From positions 124,001 to 188,000 of the forward strand of contig CM060733.1 in NCBI GenBank assembly GCA_030704615.1: DNA of 64,000 nucleotides, given 5' to 3'. Under the pieces are notes generated by a model, which had not been told where the DNA came from, did not search any database, and worked only from the letters and a program-made list of their open reading frames with translations. Shown one piece after another: positions 38,148 through 47,924 of the stretch; positions within the stretch are counted from its first letter, which is position 1, and every line of letters starts with the position of its first letter. The translations under genes and the position numbers were made by a program. This DNA comes from Takakia lepidozioides (lineage: Eukaryota; Streptophyta; Takakiopsida; Takakiales; Takakiaceae).

Positions 38148-39306
38148 CCTCCTACTTGTTCTAGAGCGGAGACGAGGCGGGACTAAGCTGACAAGGGCAA
38201 AAGGCAGAACTTGGGAAGGGCCATGCTAAAGAGCGACAGAGACCGAGAACAGCACAAAACCGAAGAGCCAGCAATCACGAGAGACCTCAGCATAGCTTTC
38301 GGTGTGAAGGTCTAGGGTGAAGGATTGAGAATTGAGAATTCCGGAGAGGGTTTGCAGTTTGCAGTGAGGGCTGGGGAGTTCCCCATGCACATTTGAAGGG
38401 GCCTCCGGCCTAGAGAGAGGCACCCAGCTGCCCAAGTGCGCCCGATTCTGGGCATTCTTAGCCGGGATGCAGAACCTCCATTTCTCAAACCGCCTAATCC
38501 AACACCCACTGGTTACAGTGGATGCTAGGCTTGGGATCTTCGCAGAGTTTCTTATTATCTTATTATGTAACCATGGCTTCATTATTACCTTCACAATTGC
38601 CTTCTCACTTTTGTTCCTCTCTACTCTTCGCTTGCTCTTCGTCTGCTTGCTCCTGCATCTTCAGTGTGACGATCAGTTTGCAAATAGGATCTCACCAGTA
38701 GGTGACTGTTGCAGGGAATTAGGAGACACGCTCATTTAGACCCGTGCAATGGAATGTAAGTTATGTAGGACATGGGAACAACAAGTGCTATTGAGTGTCA
38801 CGTGAAGTGAGAAAGACCTTCTATGGACTAGTCCCCTGTTAGGCTTCGGCTTATGACTGAAGGGGTTGTTTTCACTCCTCCCAGATTTCCTTTGGGAAAG
38901 TTGAAAACAAACTCTCTCGCAGGTTGGAACTTTCCTGGGATTAAATGGGAGTAATCAATATGAACCTCGAACTCCCACACAGAAAGCCTGAGTCAACATG
39001 AATGGGAGCCTGTATATTACCATCTCACACCAAAGGTCTTTTATCACTTTGAAGCTCTGTAGGTCAATGATATCTTCATGCCTGCTGTTCAAAATCTGTC
39101 CATAACAGGTGTCCATGACTTCACTGCTGCAACTTCAATTGTTATCCTCACCTTGGGCAGGTCACAGCAAGGTACAGTAATGACTGTTGCATCAATGGCC
39201 CAATTTTGTTTCTTACAACTTCAACTCTTTGCTTGCAAAATTAGGAGAGAATGAGCTTTGTACATTTGAAGAGAAAGCGAGACTTCCTTTCATGCCTGTT
39301 GCTTGT

Positions 39307-42300
39307 TCACCAGTAATCCCCACAAGAACACACCCCATCTTGGAAGTGGTGAAAGCGATTGGCATCCCGCACAACAATTGTTCGCTCAACAATCTTTGAG
39401 ATGAACTTGGTAGCTGTGTGGCAGTCACCACATACCCCAAGGTTTTTTATCACACAGAGAGGTGTCCCAGGGAGGGTGCTGATCAGCCCAAACGCAATGG
39501 CAAGCTTCTCACTGTGGTGGCAAAGAGAAGATTCCTTTTGCTCCTCTTCCACGTCATGCAATACGAATCGCGTGTCAGGCACATAACCAGCATCCTTCAT
39601 CCACTCGGACAATCTCGTCAGCTCAGCATGGATTTCCTCAATTTGTGGATGCAAGTCATCTTCTACAACAAATGTATGCACCTGGTTGTCCACCTCGATG
39701 CAGCTATGCCCTGGCTCCTTCCTTACACCTCTTCCCTGCATCAGTTTTCTGACCTTTGCTTGATCGTTCCACCTGCCAGCTGCAGCATATATGTTTGATA
39801 GCAGCACATAAGTTCCCTCCTCCTGTGGATCCAACTCGAGGAGGCAATTCATCACTCGTTCTGCTAACTCAATGTCACCATGAATTCTACAGGCACCAAG
39901 CAAGGCCCCCAAGACAGAAGCACCTGGTTCAATTGGCATTTTGTTAATGAAATCCTCTGCATCATTCAATCGTCCTGCACGGCCAAGAAGGTCAACCATG
40001 CACCCAAAATGCTCCACTGTGGGAGTGATGATATGATCTTGACTCATGGAATGAAAGTAGTGATGACCTTCATCCTCTAGGCCTGCATGGCTACATGCAG
40101 AGAGAAGTGATATGAAGGTGCTGCCATTTGGCTTGGAGCCTTCCTGTTGCATTTGTTCAAATAGTTGCACGGCATCCCTACCACACCCATGCTGACCATA
40201 CCCTGCGATCATTACATTCCATGAGACCACACTTCGGTGAACCATATTGTCGAATACTTGACGCGCATCCTTAACACTACCACATTTGGCATACATGTCA
40301 ACAAGGGTATTCCCCAAGTTGACATCTGGCATGATTCCAGCCTCAATGATGAGAACATGTAGCTCTTTGCCCTTTTCCATGGCAGCCAGGTTAGCACATG
40401 CATTGAGAACACCAAGGTAGGTGACCTTGTCTGGTGTCAACCCTTCCTGTGTCATTTGTGCATACATCTCAAGAGCCTCCTTACCACACCCACACTGAGC
40501 ATAACATGTAATCATTGCGTTCCATGAGACCACATCTCGTTTAGCCATATTGTTGAATACATGGCGTGCATCCTTTATGCTCCCGGACTTGCCATACATG
40601 TCAACAAGGGTATTCTCCAGAGTGATATCCGGTGGAATTCTAGCTTCGAGGATGTCAGCATGGACCTCTTTGCCCTTTTTGAGGGTTGCCACACTGCCAC
40701 ACACACTTAGAACACAAATGTATGTGACATTGTCCCGCGTGACCCCTTCTCGTACCATTTGCTCATACACCTCAAGGGCCTCCCGACTGTAACCATGGCC
40801 AGCGTATCCTGCAAGCATTGCATTCCATGTGACAGTATTTCTTTGAGTCATATTGTCAAATACTCGGCGTGCAACCCCCAAACTACCACATTTGGCATAC
40901 ATGGCAACAAGAGCAGTCTCCAGAATAACATCGGGGGCAATTCCAGATTTGATTATGTCAGCATGGAGCTCTTTGCCCTCTTCCAGGGCTCCAAGGCTAG
41001 CACAGGCTTTGAGAATGCAAATGAATGTGACATTGTTGGGCATCACCCCTTCCTGTATCATGTGCTTGTACATCTGAACGGTCTCCCTAGCACACCCGTG
41101 CTTCACATATCCTGCCATCATTATAGTCCATGTATACACACTTCGTTCCGGCATTTTGTCAAACACATGACGTGCATCCATCACACTCCCGCATTTTACG
41201 TACATGTTGACAAGGGTGTTAAGTAGAAAGATGTTTAACTTCAATCCACTTTGGATAATGTGGGCGTGTACTTGCTTTCCCTCCGCTAGGCCTTGCATGT
41301 TGATGCACTCCCGCAAGAGACACGCGTATGTGTCAGAGTCTGCCGACGTGCCACGGTCCTTCAAAATGAGCAGGGCCTCTTTCAGTTGTCCTGCCTCACA
41401 TAGTGTCCTCACCTGACCACATTCTGCTTGACTTTGAGCCATTGCAGCTAGCTCTGCTTTCACCCAATAAGGGTTCAAACATCGCTCAATCCAAAGGGCC
41501 TCCTTTGAGCGCTTATGTCTGAAGTCTGCCGACTTTGGACTTTTCTGTGAAAACCACCAGTGGGCAGCTGACCACCCATAGTTTCAATAACCTTCTAGCA
41601 GACCAGACTTACAACCACCAGGAACTTACCTTCAGGAACTTACTCTCATCCTCTGATAACAAGGAAGAACAACCTCAGACAATGATCCCAATAGTCACTC
41701 ATCTAAACCCTTGCAGATACAATCCAGTTCCAAGATATCGTCCTTCCAGCTTGAGTCAGAGGCTGCCCATGAAAAACGCTTTTCCGTCCTTAACGATCTT
41801 AGCCTCACCTTATCAAACCTGTTGTCCCACCACTGTGAAGGATCTGAGAATAACTCCCGCCAGAGCTGATCTCCACTCATTGTTTGGCCTGCATGCAAAC
41901 ACCATTCAAACATAGATCGTTGAAAATATCCTAATTCTTCAAGTCATATTGCTTCTAAGCTTTCCACAATATTTCTCTTTGTGTCCTGTTGTTCTGCTGC
42001 AGACCAAATAATTTCTTTCTTCTTCCTGTCAATCGGTCTTCCTCAGTCAAGCGCATTGTGACTGCAAGTGCAATCACGTTGGCTAGAGTCGACTCTGTAT
42101 CGGAGAGTGACAGTAGCAGATGTTTATGGTCGGCACCGTCGCATAATTCCTTGTCGTCAAGTGTGCGTGGGCCGAATTTCCATACTCGGGTGGTTAGAAA
42201 CCCTAGAACTGGCTCGCTAGACTAAACACTAAACCCCAGGGGGTACATCATAGCCAACATTCGCACGATGAGTCTCTCTCTGCCCTTACCCATCTCTCAG

Positions 42301-42700
42301 TGTGGGTAGAAATCACTCAGCCCCACAGGCACGACGCAATGTGCGCCTCACCTGTGGTAACCCCTCCACATTGAGTTCTCGACTCAAAATGCTTGCACCT
42401 CTTGGACAATGCCCAATACCATCTCTCTCTCCCTTCTCCAATTCTTTGTACAACGAATAGAAACAAGTATCCTGTATAACCATGAAGTGAACTTCTTCAA
42501 AAAAAGGACACAGCTTTCATACCTTTCTCCGGTATCCCTGCAACCTGGGCCGACATCAGTCCGAGGGCCGACTTCCCCAAGCTGTGCACCCCCTCTACCT
42601 CCACAGCCCGACCCATTACTCTGCTGCGTGATATGACCCCTCCCGCACCACACACACCAGAGGAAGCCTCTCCCTGCACGCTCACGAGAGCTGCAGCCAT
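39307..42700 (-). CDS. PPR2: PDF-motif / PLS-class PPR-DYW protein
   Basis: Exons 42700-42523, 41888-41809 and 41544-39307 join in phase to 2496 nt (831 residues). The ATG at 42700 (MAAALVSVQGEA) aligns with PPR1 exon 1 (MASLAALISIQGEA). Exon 2 holds LFSDPSQWWDNRFDK. The third exon opens with KSPKSADFRHKRSKEALW and NPYWVKAEL and reads without interruption into the PPR array and DYW domain. The PDF tripeptide is ADF here. HSE, CGDCH and the terminal CSCGDYW are all intact, so an active C-to-U editing factor of mitochondria or plastids is predicted; the RNA target cannot be read from the sequence. The third exon runs open well upstream of its first in-frame ATG (41442), supporting splicing rather than a start there. 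The first exon shares a 407-bp divergent promoter with the U-box gene. Confidence 0.88.
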
Positions 42701-43107
42701 CGCTCTCCCTCTCTGCAACAGCAACCCACCTACGGACTTGAGTACGAAGATTCGAACTTGCAGCGTCCACCCTCGGACCGAGTCGGAAGGCCTATATGTT
42801 GCTTGGATTATGTCAAGTCAAGTCAAAGGGAACGCGCGGGAACGTTTGAAAGGGACGAGAGACGCAAGAGAGTGAGGATGGGCAGCAGGCAGAGCAGGCC
42901 GGCAGGCATGGACTTTGTGCGCTGCTCTCGCTGACCATCCCTCCCCGCTGCTGCGGTGCGCGTGGAGGGATTCATGACTGACGAGCAGGGCAGGGATGGC
43001 GGGCAGGGGTATGTTAGGTAGAGGGTAGCTGCAAGGAGAGCAAGTGATCGAGTACAGAAGGAGAAAGAGGGGGGAGCAAGGAGGAATTGGTGAGTTGGGG
43101 GATTGCT
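42701..43107. promoter_or_regulatory. divergent promoter between PPR2 and the U-box gene
   Basis: Start codons at 42700 (minus) and 43108 (plus) leave only 407 bp, so both 5' leaders and promoters must share this interval. It is purine-rich on the plus strand toward the U-box gene (GGAGAAAGAG-type runs near 43050-43085). No clear TATA box was placed. Confidence 0.6.
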
Positions 43108-44301
43108 ATGGCTGTGTCTCCGGGGGATTTTCGATGCCCCATATCGCTGGAGCTGATGAGTGATCCGGTGATTCTGGCAACAGGGCAGACGTATGATCGG
43201 GCGTCGATCCAGAGATGGCTGGAGAGTGGACAGGTGCGGTGCCCCATGACGAAGCAGGTGTTGTATGACACCAAGCTCATCCCTAATTATGCTTTGCGGA
43301 GTCTCATCTATCAATGGGCTCAGGCAAATGGGGTGGATCTCAAGAAGCCGGCGGAGGTGAGGCCTGCGGCCACTCATAAGGGGGGGCCGCAGAGGGAGCT
43401 GCATACGAGAGTAGTGGAAGGGTTGGTGAAGAAGGTGGCGAGTGGAGGAGTGGATGAGAGAAGGGACGCAGTGAGGGAGATTCGTGGGCTTGCCAAGGAG
43501 GGGCGTGAGACCCGTGTGGCCATTTCCGAAGCTGGGGCTATCCCGTTAGTGGTGAGCTGTCTGTCGTGTGGAGACGCTCAGACTGAGGAGAATGCGGTGG
43601 TTGCCTTGCTGAACTTGAGTGTGGATGACGACTGGAAAGTGGGGCTTATTGCTGAGGGTGCGTTGGAGAAGATTGTGCTAGCCTTGGAACAGGGGTCTAT
43701 GGAAACTCGGGCCAGCGCGGCAGTGTTGCTGACCTCCCTGGCCATGGTGGATGTCAACAAAGCCACCATCGGGAGCCGCTCGGACGCCATCCCCGCACTC
43801 GTCAAGCTTCTGCTGCAAGGGAACTTGCGTGGTAAGAAAGACGCAACCACTGCCCTATTCAGTCTCTCCATGTACCATGCAAACAAGGCCAGGGCAGCGG
43901 TGGCAGGCATTGTTCCCGCGCTCCTTTCTCTCCTCAAAGACGGAAGCAGCGACACAGCGGAGCGTGCCCTGGTGGTGTTGGATCTCTTGTCCACCTGTGT
44001 GGAAGGGAGGGCAGCCATAGGTCAAGAGTGTGCCATGCCCACGCTGGTGGAGCAGTTGAAGACTGGCACAGCTCGGAGCAAAGAGAATGCAGCCGCAGTC
44101 CTGGCCATTCTATGCCAGAATTCTCCCAACGCGACGCGCCTAGCGTATCGTGCAGGGGCCCTCGAGCATGCTCGTCCCCTTCTCCTCTCAGGCACACTGC
44201 GGGCAAAGCGCAAAGCCTCCACGCTTGTCAAGTTGTTGAAGGAATGGGCCACTTACAGTGGTTACCAGCTCAAGGCAGCGAGGCCAGCAGCTCACACTTG
44301 A
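43108..44301 (+). CDS. U-box E3 ubiquitin ligase with ARM repeats (PUB family)
   Basis: Intronless, 397 residues from ATG 43108 (MAVSPGDFRCPISLEL). A frame upstream starts only at a TTG and is not used. The U-box spans about residues 5-78 with the hallmarks FRCPISLELMSDPVILATGQTYDR split as FRCPISLELM, DPVI, TGQTYDR, then IQRWL, CPMTKQ, PNYALRSLI. The rest, about 105-390, is ARM repeats (ENAVVALLNLS, KKDATTALFSLS, KENAAAVLAIL). The UND domain of larger PUB-ARM proteins is absent, so the layout matches short PUBs such as the Arabidopsis PUB8/PUB9 type. The U-box recruits E2 enzymes, and ARM repeats bind substrates or receptor kinases. Codon use is GC-rich compared with the flanks. The specific orthologue and substrate are not determined. 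Confidence 0.95.
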   Translation: MAVSPGDFRCPISLELMSDPVILATGQTYDRASIQRWLESGQVRCPMTKQVLYDTKLIPNYALRSLIYQWAQANGVDLKKPAEVRPAATHKGGPQRELHTRVVEGLVKKVASGGVDERRDAVREIRGLAKEGRETRVAISEAGAIPLVVSCLSCGDAQTEENAVVALLNLSVDDDWKVGLIAEGALEKIVLALEQGSMETRASAAVLLTSLAMVDVNKATIGSRSDAIPALVKLLLQGNLRGKKDATTALFSLSMYHANKARAAVAGIVPALLSLLKDGSSDTAERALVVLDLLSTCVEGRAAIGQECAMPTLVEQLKTGTARSKENAAAVLAILCQNSPNATRLAYRAGALEHARPLLLSGTLRAKRKASTLVKLLKEWATYSGYQLKAARPAAHT

Positions 44302-45304
44302 CACTACACACCAGTTGTGCCATGGCTAACCCATTGTTTCAAGGAGCATCTCTTCCTTTGCTATAAAGTTATGGTGTTGTAGAGTTTTTCAAGCATAATT
44401 CTCACAAAGCTTCAATTGGTGAAGAATGGAGGCCCATTGATGGAAGCTGTCTCCATTGCTACAGGTGTAGATGATTGGGTACATAGCCTGGGGGGTCTTT
44501 CTTGGAGAACCCTAGCGAAGACATCTGTAAGAGATGAGTTTGGAAAGAAAGGTTTCATACAGTGAAGGATTGGTCGGAGGTAGCATAGTTGTACCATAGT
44601 TGTGCCAGGTCTGATGGCGGGTAAGTGGTAGGCAACAGAGATGGTCACCACTTGGGGGAAGTGGTTGACCCTTATTTTACAGCTAAAATATACACCCTAC
44701 AGCCCCCATAGATGTTGGTAGTTCTCTTGGATATATCAAGGCAGCAGCAATACTCGGACTGACAAATGCTTACTGGAATTGCTATGTGCAGTACAACATA
44801 TTACTACTTACACAATTGATGACCTTGTTGATATACTTGTTTCCAGTTCACCCAAAGTTTGCAGTTTTGATAGTGACGAATGGTGCGGTACTCTATCTTG
44901 GTGCGCATTAAGGTATTGCCCATCTTAAGTAACAGTTGTTCTCACCTGTGCTGGGTGCTTGTGGATTTGCCGCTGCTAAACTTGTAGGATAGGGTGTGAC
45001 CCTTATGATCCTGCTGATTTTTGCACAGGTTTTCTGCATTTGTTGTGGCTAACTAGGCTCCTGGTGTCTGGGTTGGAGAGGGAGGAGGGGGAAATGTAGA
45101 GTGGGTGTTTGAAAGACACAGACTGTACTAAGTAGACCCTGCTTATCAAAGCCATGTGACCTGCATTGGTTCTTGCTGGCAAATGTAGTGCTCACTCAAA
45201 CCGACCGAGGACATTGATAAATTTTATTATAGATCTTGTGAGAGAATGTACTCCACTCACAAGTCCTTGCGGCCATAGACACACCCAGTTTGGACGGATT
45301 GTGT

Positions 45305-45305
<1 letters not shown>

Positions 45306-45351
<46 letters not shown>
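45306..45351. repeat. (GA)n microsatellite
   Basis: About 22 uninterrupted GA dinucleotides. Confidence 0.95.
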
Positions 45352-45356
<5 letters not shown>

Positions 45357-45611
45357 TCAGTTTTGAACTGGACTGTCATTTCTACTTGAAGATGTAGTGG
45401 GAGGACTCATTTTGTCAATCCCTGCCCAGATCCACACTTGTCAACAGAAGGGACACTTTCCCATGCAACTTGCTCAGGCGTCTGAAGAAGTTGCCTCAAC
45501 AAATCATTCTCACAGCTTCCCTGCCTTGACCGGTGAGCCTAGCCTCCAACCAGAGCACTCGTCGCAAAGAACTGGGGCTGATTTCTCTTCGTTCATAGCC
45601 TCTCCTTATAC

Positions 45612-45880
45612 AGCGTAACAGCCAGCCACGAGTTACGAGGGCAGTATAAATTACAGTATGTAATGCTCACCTCCGACATTTCCTTATCTTTTACCTCCAA
45701 GATATTTTCCTTTATTAATCCTATTTCTTCTTATCGTCAAAAGAAATGATGAAAGGGAAAAAGAAGTCATCCCATTTCTTTACGCAGAGGAAGACCCTCG
45801 TGTGGGGTGCTCCTTGAATTTTATGCCCTAGGGCCTCGGGTTGGCATGAAATTCAGGGAGCACCCTTCCTCTAGAAGTAA
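45612..45880 (+). mobile_element. foldback repeat family, copy 2
   Basis: This copy reads in the same order as the minus strand of 6141-6350: AGCCAGCCACGAG, TACGAGGGCAGTA, GACATTTCCTTATCTTTTACC, then GCTCCTTGAATTTTATGCCC and GGCATGAAATTCAGGGAGC as inverted arms. It differs by a ~60-bp insert between the flank and the palindrome (about 45700-45780) and by a shortened right arm. It is bounded by AGAGGAAG and CTTCCTCT (near 45786 and 45867). Confidence 0.6.
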
Positions 45881-45947
45881 GGATTTTACAGCTTTTTTCC
45901 TTTGTATTTTTAGGGATCGTCTGGAACAGAATTTCCCAATGCGGGGT

Positions 45948-46014
45948 CTTACAGGGAAATTCCCTGTAAGACATATCTTACCCGGATATGTCTTACGGCG
46001 AATTTCCCTGTAAG
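45948..46014. repeat. nested perfect palindromes
   Basis: CTTACAGGGAAATTCCCTGTAAG at 45948-45970 is a 23-nt palindrome apart from its central base. It overlaps a hairpin with arms TAAGACATATC (45967-45977) and GATATGTCTTA (45985-45995), and a further CCCTGTAAG half-site follows at about 46006-46014. It lies next to the foldback element and may be the end of a second small element. Confidence 0.7.
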
Positions 46015-46752
46015 GCTGGGCCCTTTCTTTTCTTTATCTTTCTATTTCCTTACCTTTCCATTTCTTCTTTTTCCTCTTACGATTGAGTCTTTCTCTAAAA
46101 GAAACAAGCTGAAAAAGAAAAAGGCTGGGAAATCTTTACGGCGAGGAAGTCACCCGAGGCTTACTTCCGGCTTTTGAGGTTTAGGCAGACCCGGGAAAGG
46201 CGGAAGGACCGCGGGACAGTGACTTCCCTTAATATACCAAAAGGTCCTGCGAAAGTACTTTTCACATGGACGGGCGGGGCCGACTGTGGAGACGACGAGA
46301 AAAGACAGTCTCCGTCGACAGAAATGCCCTACGCCAAAGTTCAAACGGATATTTCGACGTTTGAATGCTTGCCACCCTGGTGTGGGAGAGAAACATAAGA
46401 GAGAGGCTGCAGTGCAGAGAGCGGATTGCGACGCTTTGCATGTGAGATCTGCGAGACAGTAGTGCGTGTGCGTGAGAGGCAGAAACAGCTGCAAGGTAGC
46501 ATTTGTGTCCCGCGCCCGGCCCTCCGGAGGTTTCCCTCAGGAGGAGCCCAGGCAAGTTGTGTTGCAAGCATGTCTTTAATATTCTAGCTGTGCCCGATCG
46601 ATTGACGAAGAGGCAGGGAAGCCCTGCTCCTCCGGGTGTGCTTGCATGTCAATGTAATGCTGTCTCGGCGTGTGCGATCTGGTGTTGTATCTCAGTTTGT
46701 GGTACGCAAACTGCTGGAGTAATTGTTGTACGTGCAAGATCAAACCGACTGA

Positions 46753-46777
<25 letters not shown>
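46753..46777. repeat. (GT)n microsatellite
   Basis: About 12 GT units upstream of the LOB-domain gene. Confidence 0.9.
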
Positions 46778-46786
<9 letters not shown>

Positions 46787-47189
46787 GAGCGAGAGGAACA
46801 TTTTTGCAACGTGCATTAGAAGCTTCAACAGCTGCTTTATGATGTGCCGACGAGAAATTGTGATTCCAAAAAAGAGCACTAGACGACTGGGCCTAAATCT
46901 TGACGCCAAGAGAAAGAAGGAGAGAAATGAAGAAACGGATAGACAGAGAGATAAAGAGACAGAGTTTGTGAAAGATTTTCACTGTTGATCACGAACATTT
47001 CATAAGGTAAATACCTAGAGATGTAATATATACATAAACAGTCCAGAATCCCCACATCTGACGCGGGCTATGCTGTCTCCATATGCTGAGTAGCAAAGTA
47101 GCATAGAGGATTCAAGTCTTTTTATCATGCTTTTGTGACTAACGATTCGTCCTGTGGATGCATGTTGTCTATTGTAGCGAGTCGGGGCC

Positions 47190-47924
47190 ATGGCATCAGA
47201 TGCGGACGGCGAACGGAACTCAAATACGAGTTCAGGCTCAAGCAGTACAGATTCGGTAGCAAGTACATTGAGATCGGTTTTGGACTGTACTACGTTTCAT
47301 ACTGGAAGGTCTAGGAGGAATCAGTGTGAGGCCTGTCGGATGAGCGGCAGTGTCTGCACAGATAAGTGCTTGATGAAAATCTACTTCCCCCGCGACGAAC
47401 CCAATATCCGAGACACGTTGAAACACATATGGGACACGTTTGGCTTCGTGAGAGTAAACAAAATGTTGTCACAACTCCACCGCCATGACCAGCGAGAGCT
47501 CAATGCAGCGAGCATAGCCTTTGAGGCAAGAGTCCGTGCCCAACACCCCATTGACGGTTGCTCCGGCCTGGTGAAAGCGCTACAACTCGAGAATGATTCT
47601 CTCAAGAAGGCCATTACACACTTGGAGCAACAAATTTCCAAGCTTCATATCAACAACATGGAAGTTAGTGGAACCGAGGTGGAGGGGTCAGGTGGGAGGG
47701 AAACTGTTACAGAGGCATTGTCTACTTCGATATGCGCAATAAATGTGTGTGCTCAACCGTCAAGGATATCATCTCTTCCTTATTGCGCAGTGCATGGAAG
47801 ACAGCCGATAGGGGTTGCGGGAAGGAGGTCACAACCGACGAGGGCCATAGATATTGCAGGGAGGAGGTCGGAGCGGCAGCCTGTGGGTGTGTCTGACAGC
47901 ATGGGACACTTGATGTTTCGATGA
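47190..47924 (+). CDS. LOB-domain (LBD/ASL) protein, divergent
   Basis: A single open exon of 244 residues from ATG 47190. The C-block fits the LOB zinc motif CX2CX6CX3C exactly (C46, C49, C56, C60). It is followed by YFP (65-67), a GAS-like block ending TFGFVRVNKML (83-93), EARVRAQHPIDG (112-123) and a heptad leucine run L131-L138-L145-L152 forming a coiled coil, as in class I LBD transcription factors. LBD proteins are plant-specific nuclear regulators of organ and lateral boundaries. Unusual points are HPIDG where the family normally has DPV(Y/F)G, a Ser-rich N-terminal extension of about 45 residues, and an internal repeat near the C-terminus (RQPIGVAGRRS and RQPVGVS). Family assignment is firm; subfamily and target genes are not. 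Confidence 0.85.
   Translation: MASDADGERNSNTSSGSSSTDSVASTLRSVLDCTTFHTGRSRRNQCEACRMSGSVCTDKCLMKIYFPRDEPNIRDTLKHIWDTFGFVRVNKMLSQLHRHDQRELNAASIAFEARVRAQHPIDGCSGLVKALQLENDSLKKAITHLEQQISKLHINNMEVSGTEVEGSGGRETVTEALSTSICAINVCAQPSRISSLPYCAVHGRQPIGVAGRRSQPTRAIDIAGRRSERQPVGVSDSMGHLMFR

Larger units (their letters stand above)
44302..47189. other. gene-less stretch with repeats
   Basis: No coding region is supported between the U-box and LOB-domain genes. Contents recognised: a (GA)n array at 45306-45351, a second copy of the foldback family at 45612-45880, nested palindromes at 45948-46014, and a (GT)n array at 46753-46777. The 161-codon frame 46503-46988 runs through the GT array and is rejected. 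The last kilobase probably includes the LOB gene promoter and leader. Confidence 0.6.

Noticed and set aside
42384-42770. 128-codon minus-strand frame over the first PPR2 exon
   Set aside because: A different frame overlaps it and aligns with PPR1 exon 1 (SVQGEA/SIQGEA) and splices in phase into the PDF exon.
43087-43107. Seven extra N-terminal codons on the U-box gene
   Set aside because: They would need a TTG start; the ATG at 43108 directly precedes the conserved SPGDFRCP start of the U-box.
46503-46988. 161-codon frame upstream of the LOB gene
   Set aside because: It runs through a (GT)n array and a Lys/Glu/Arg-rich low-complexity stretch; no domain.
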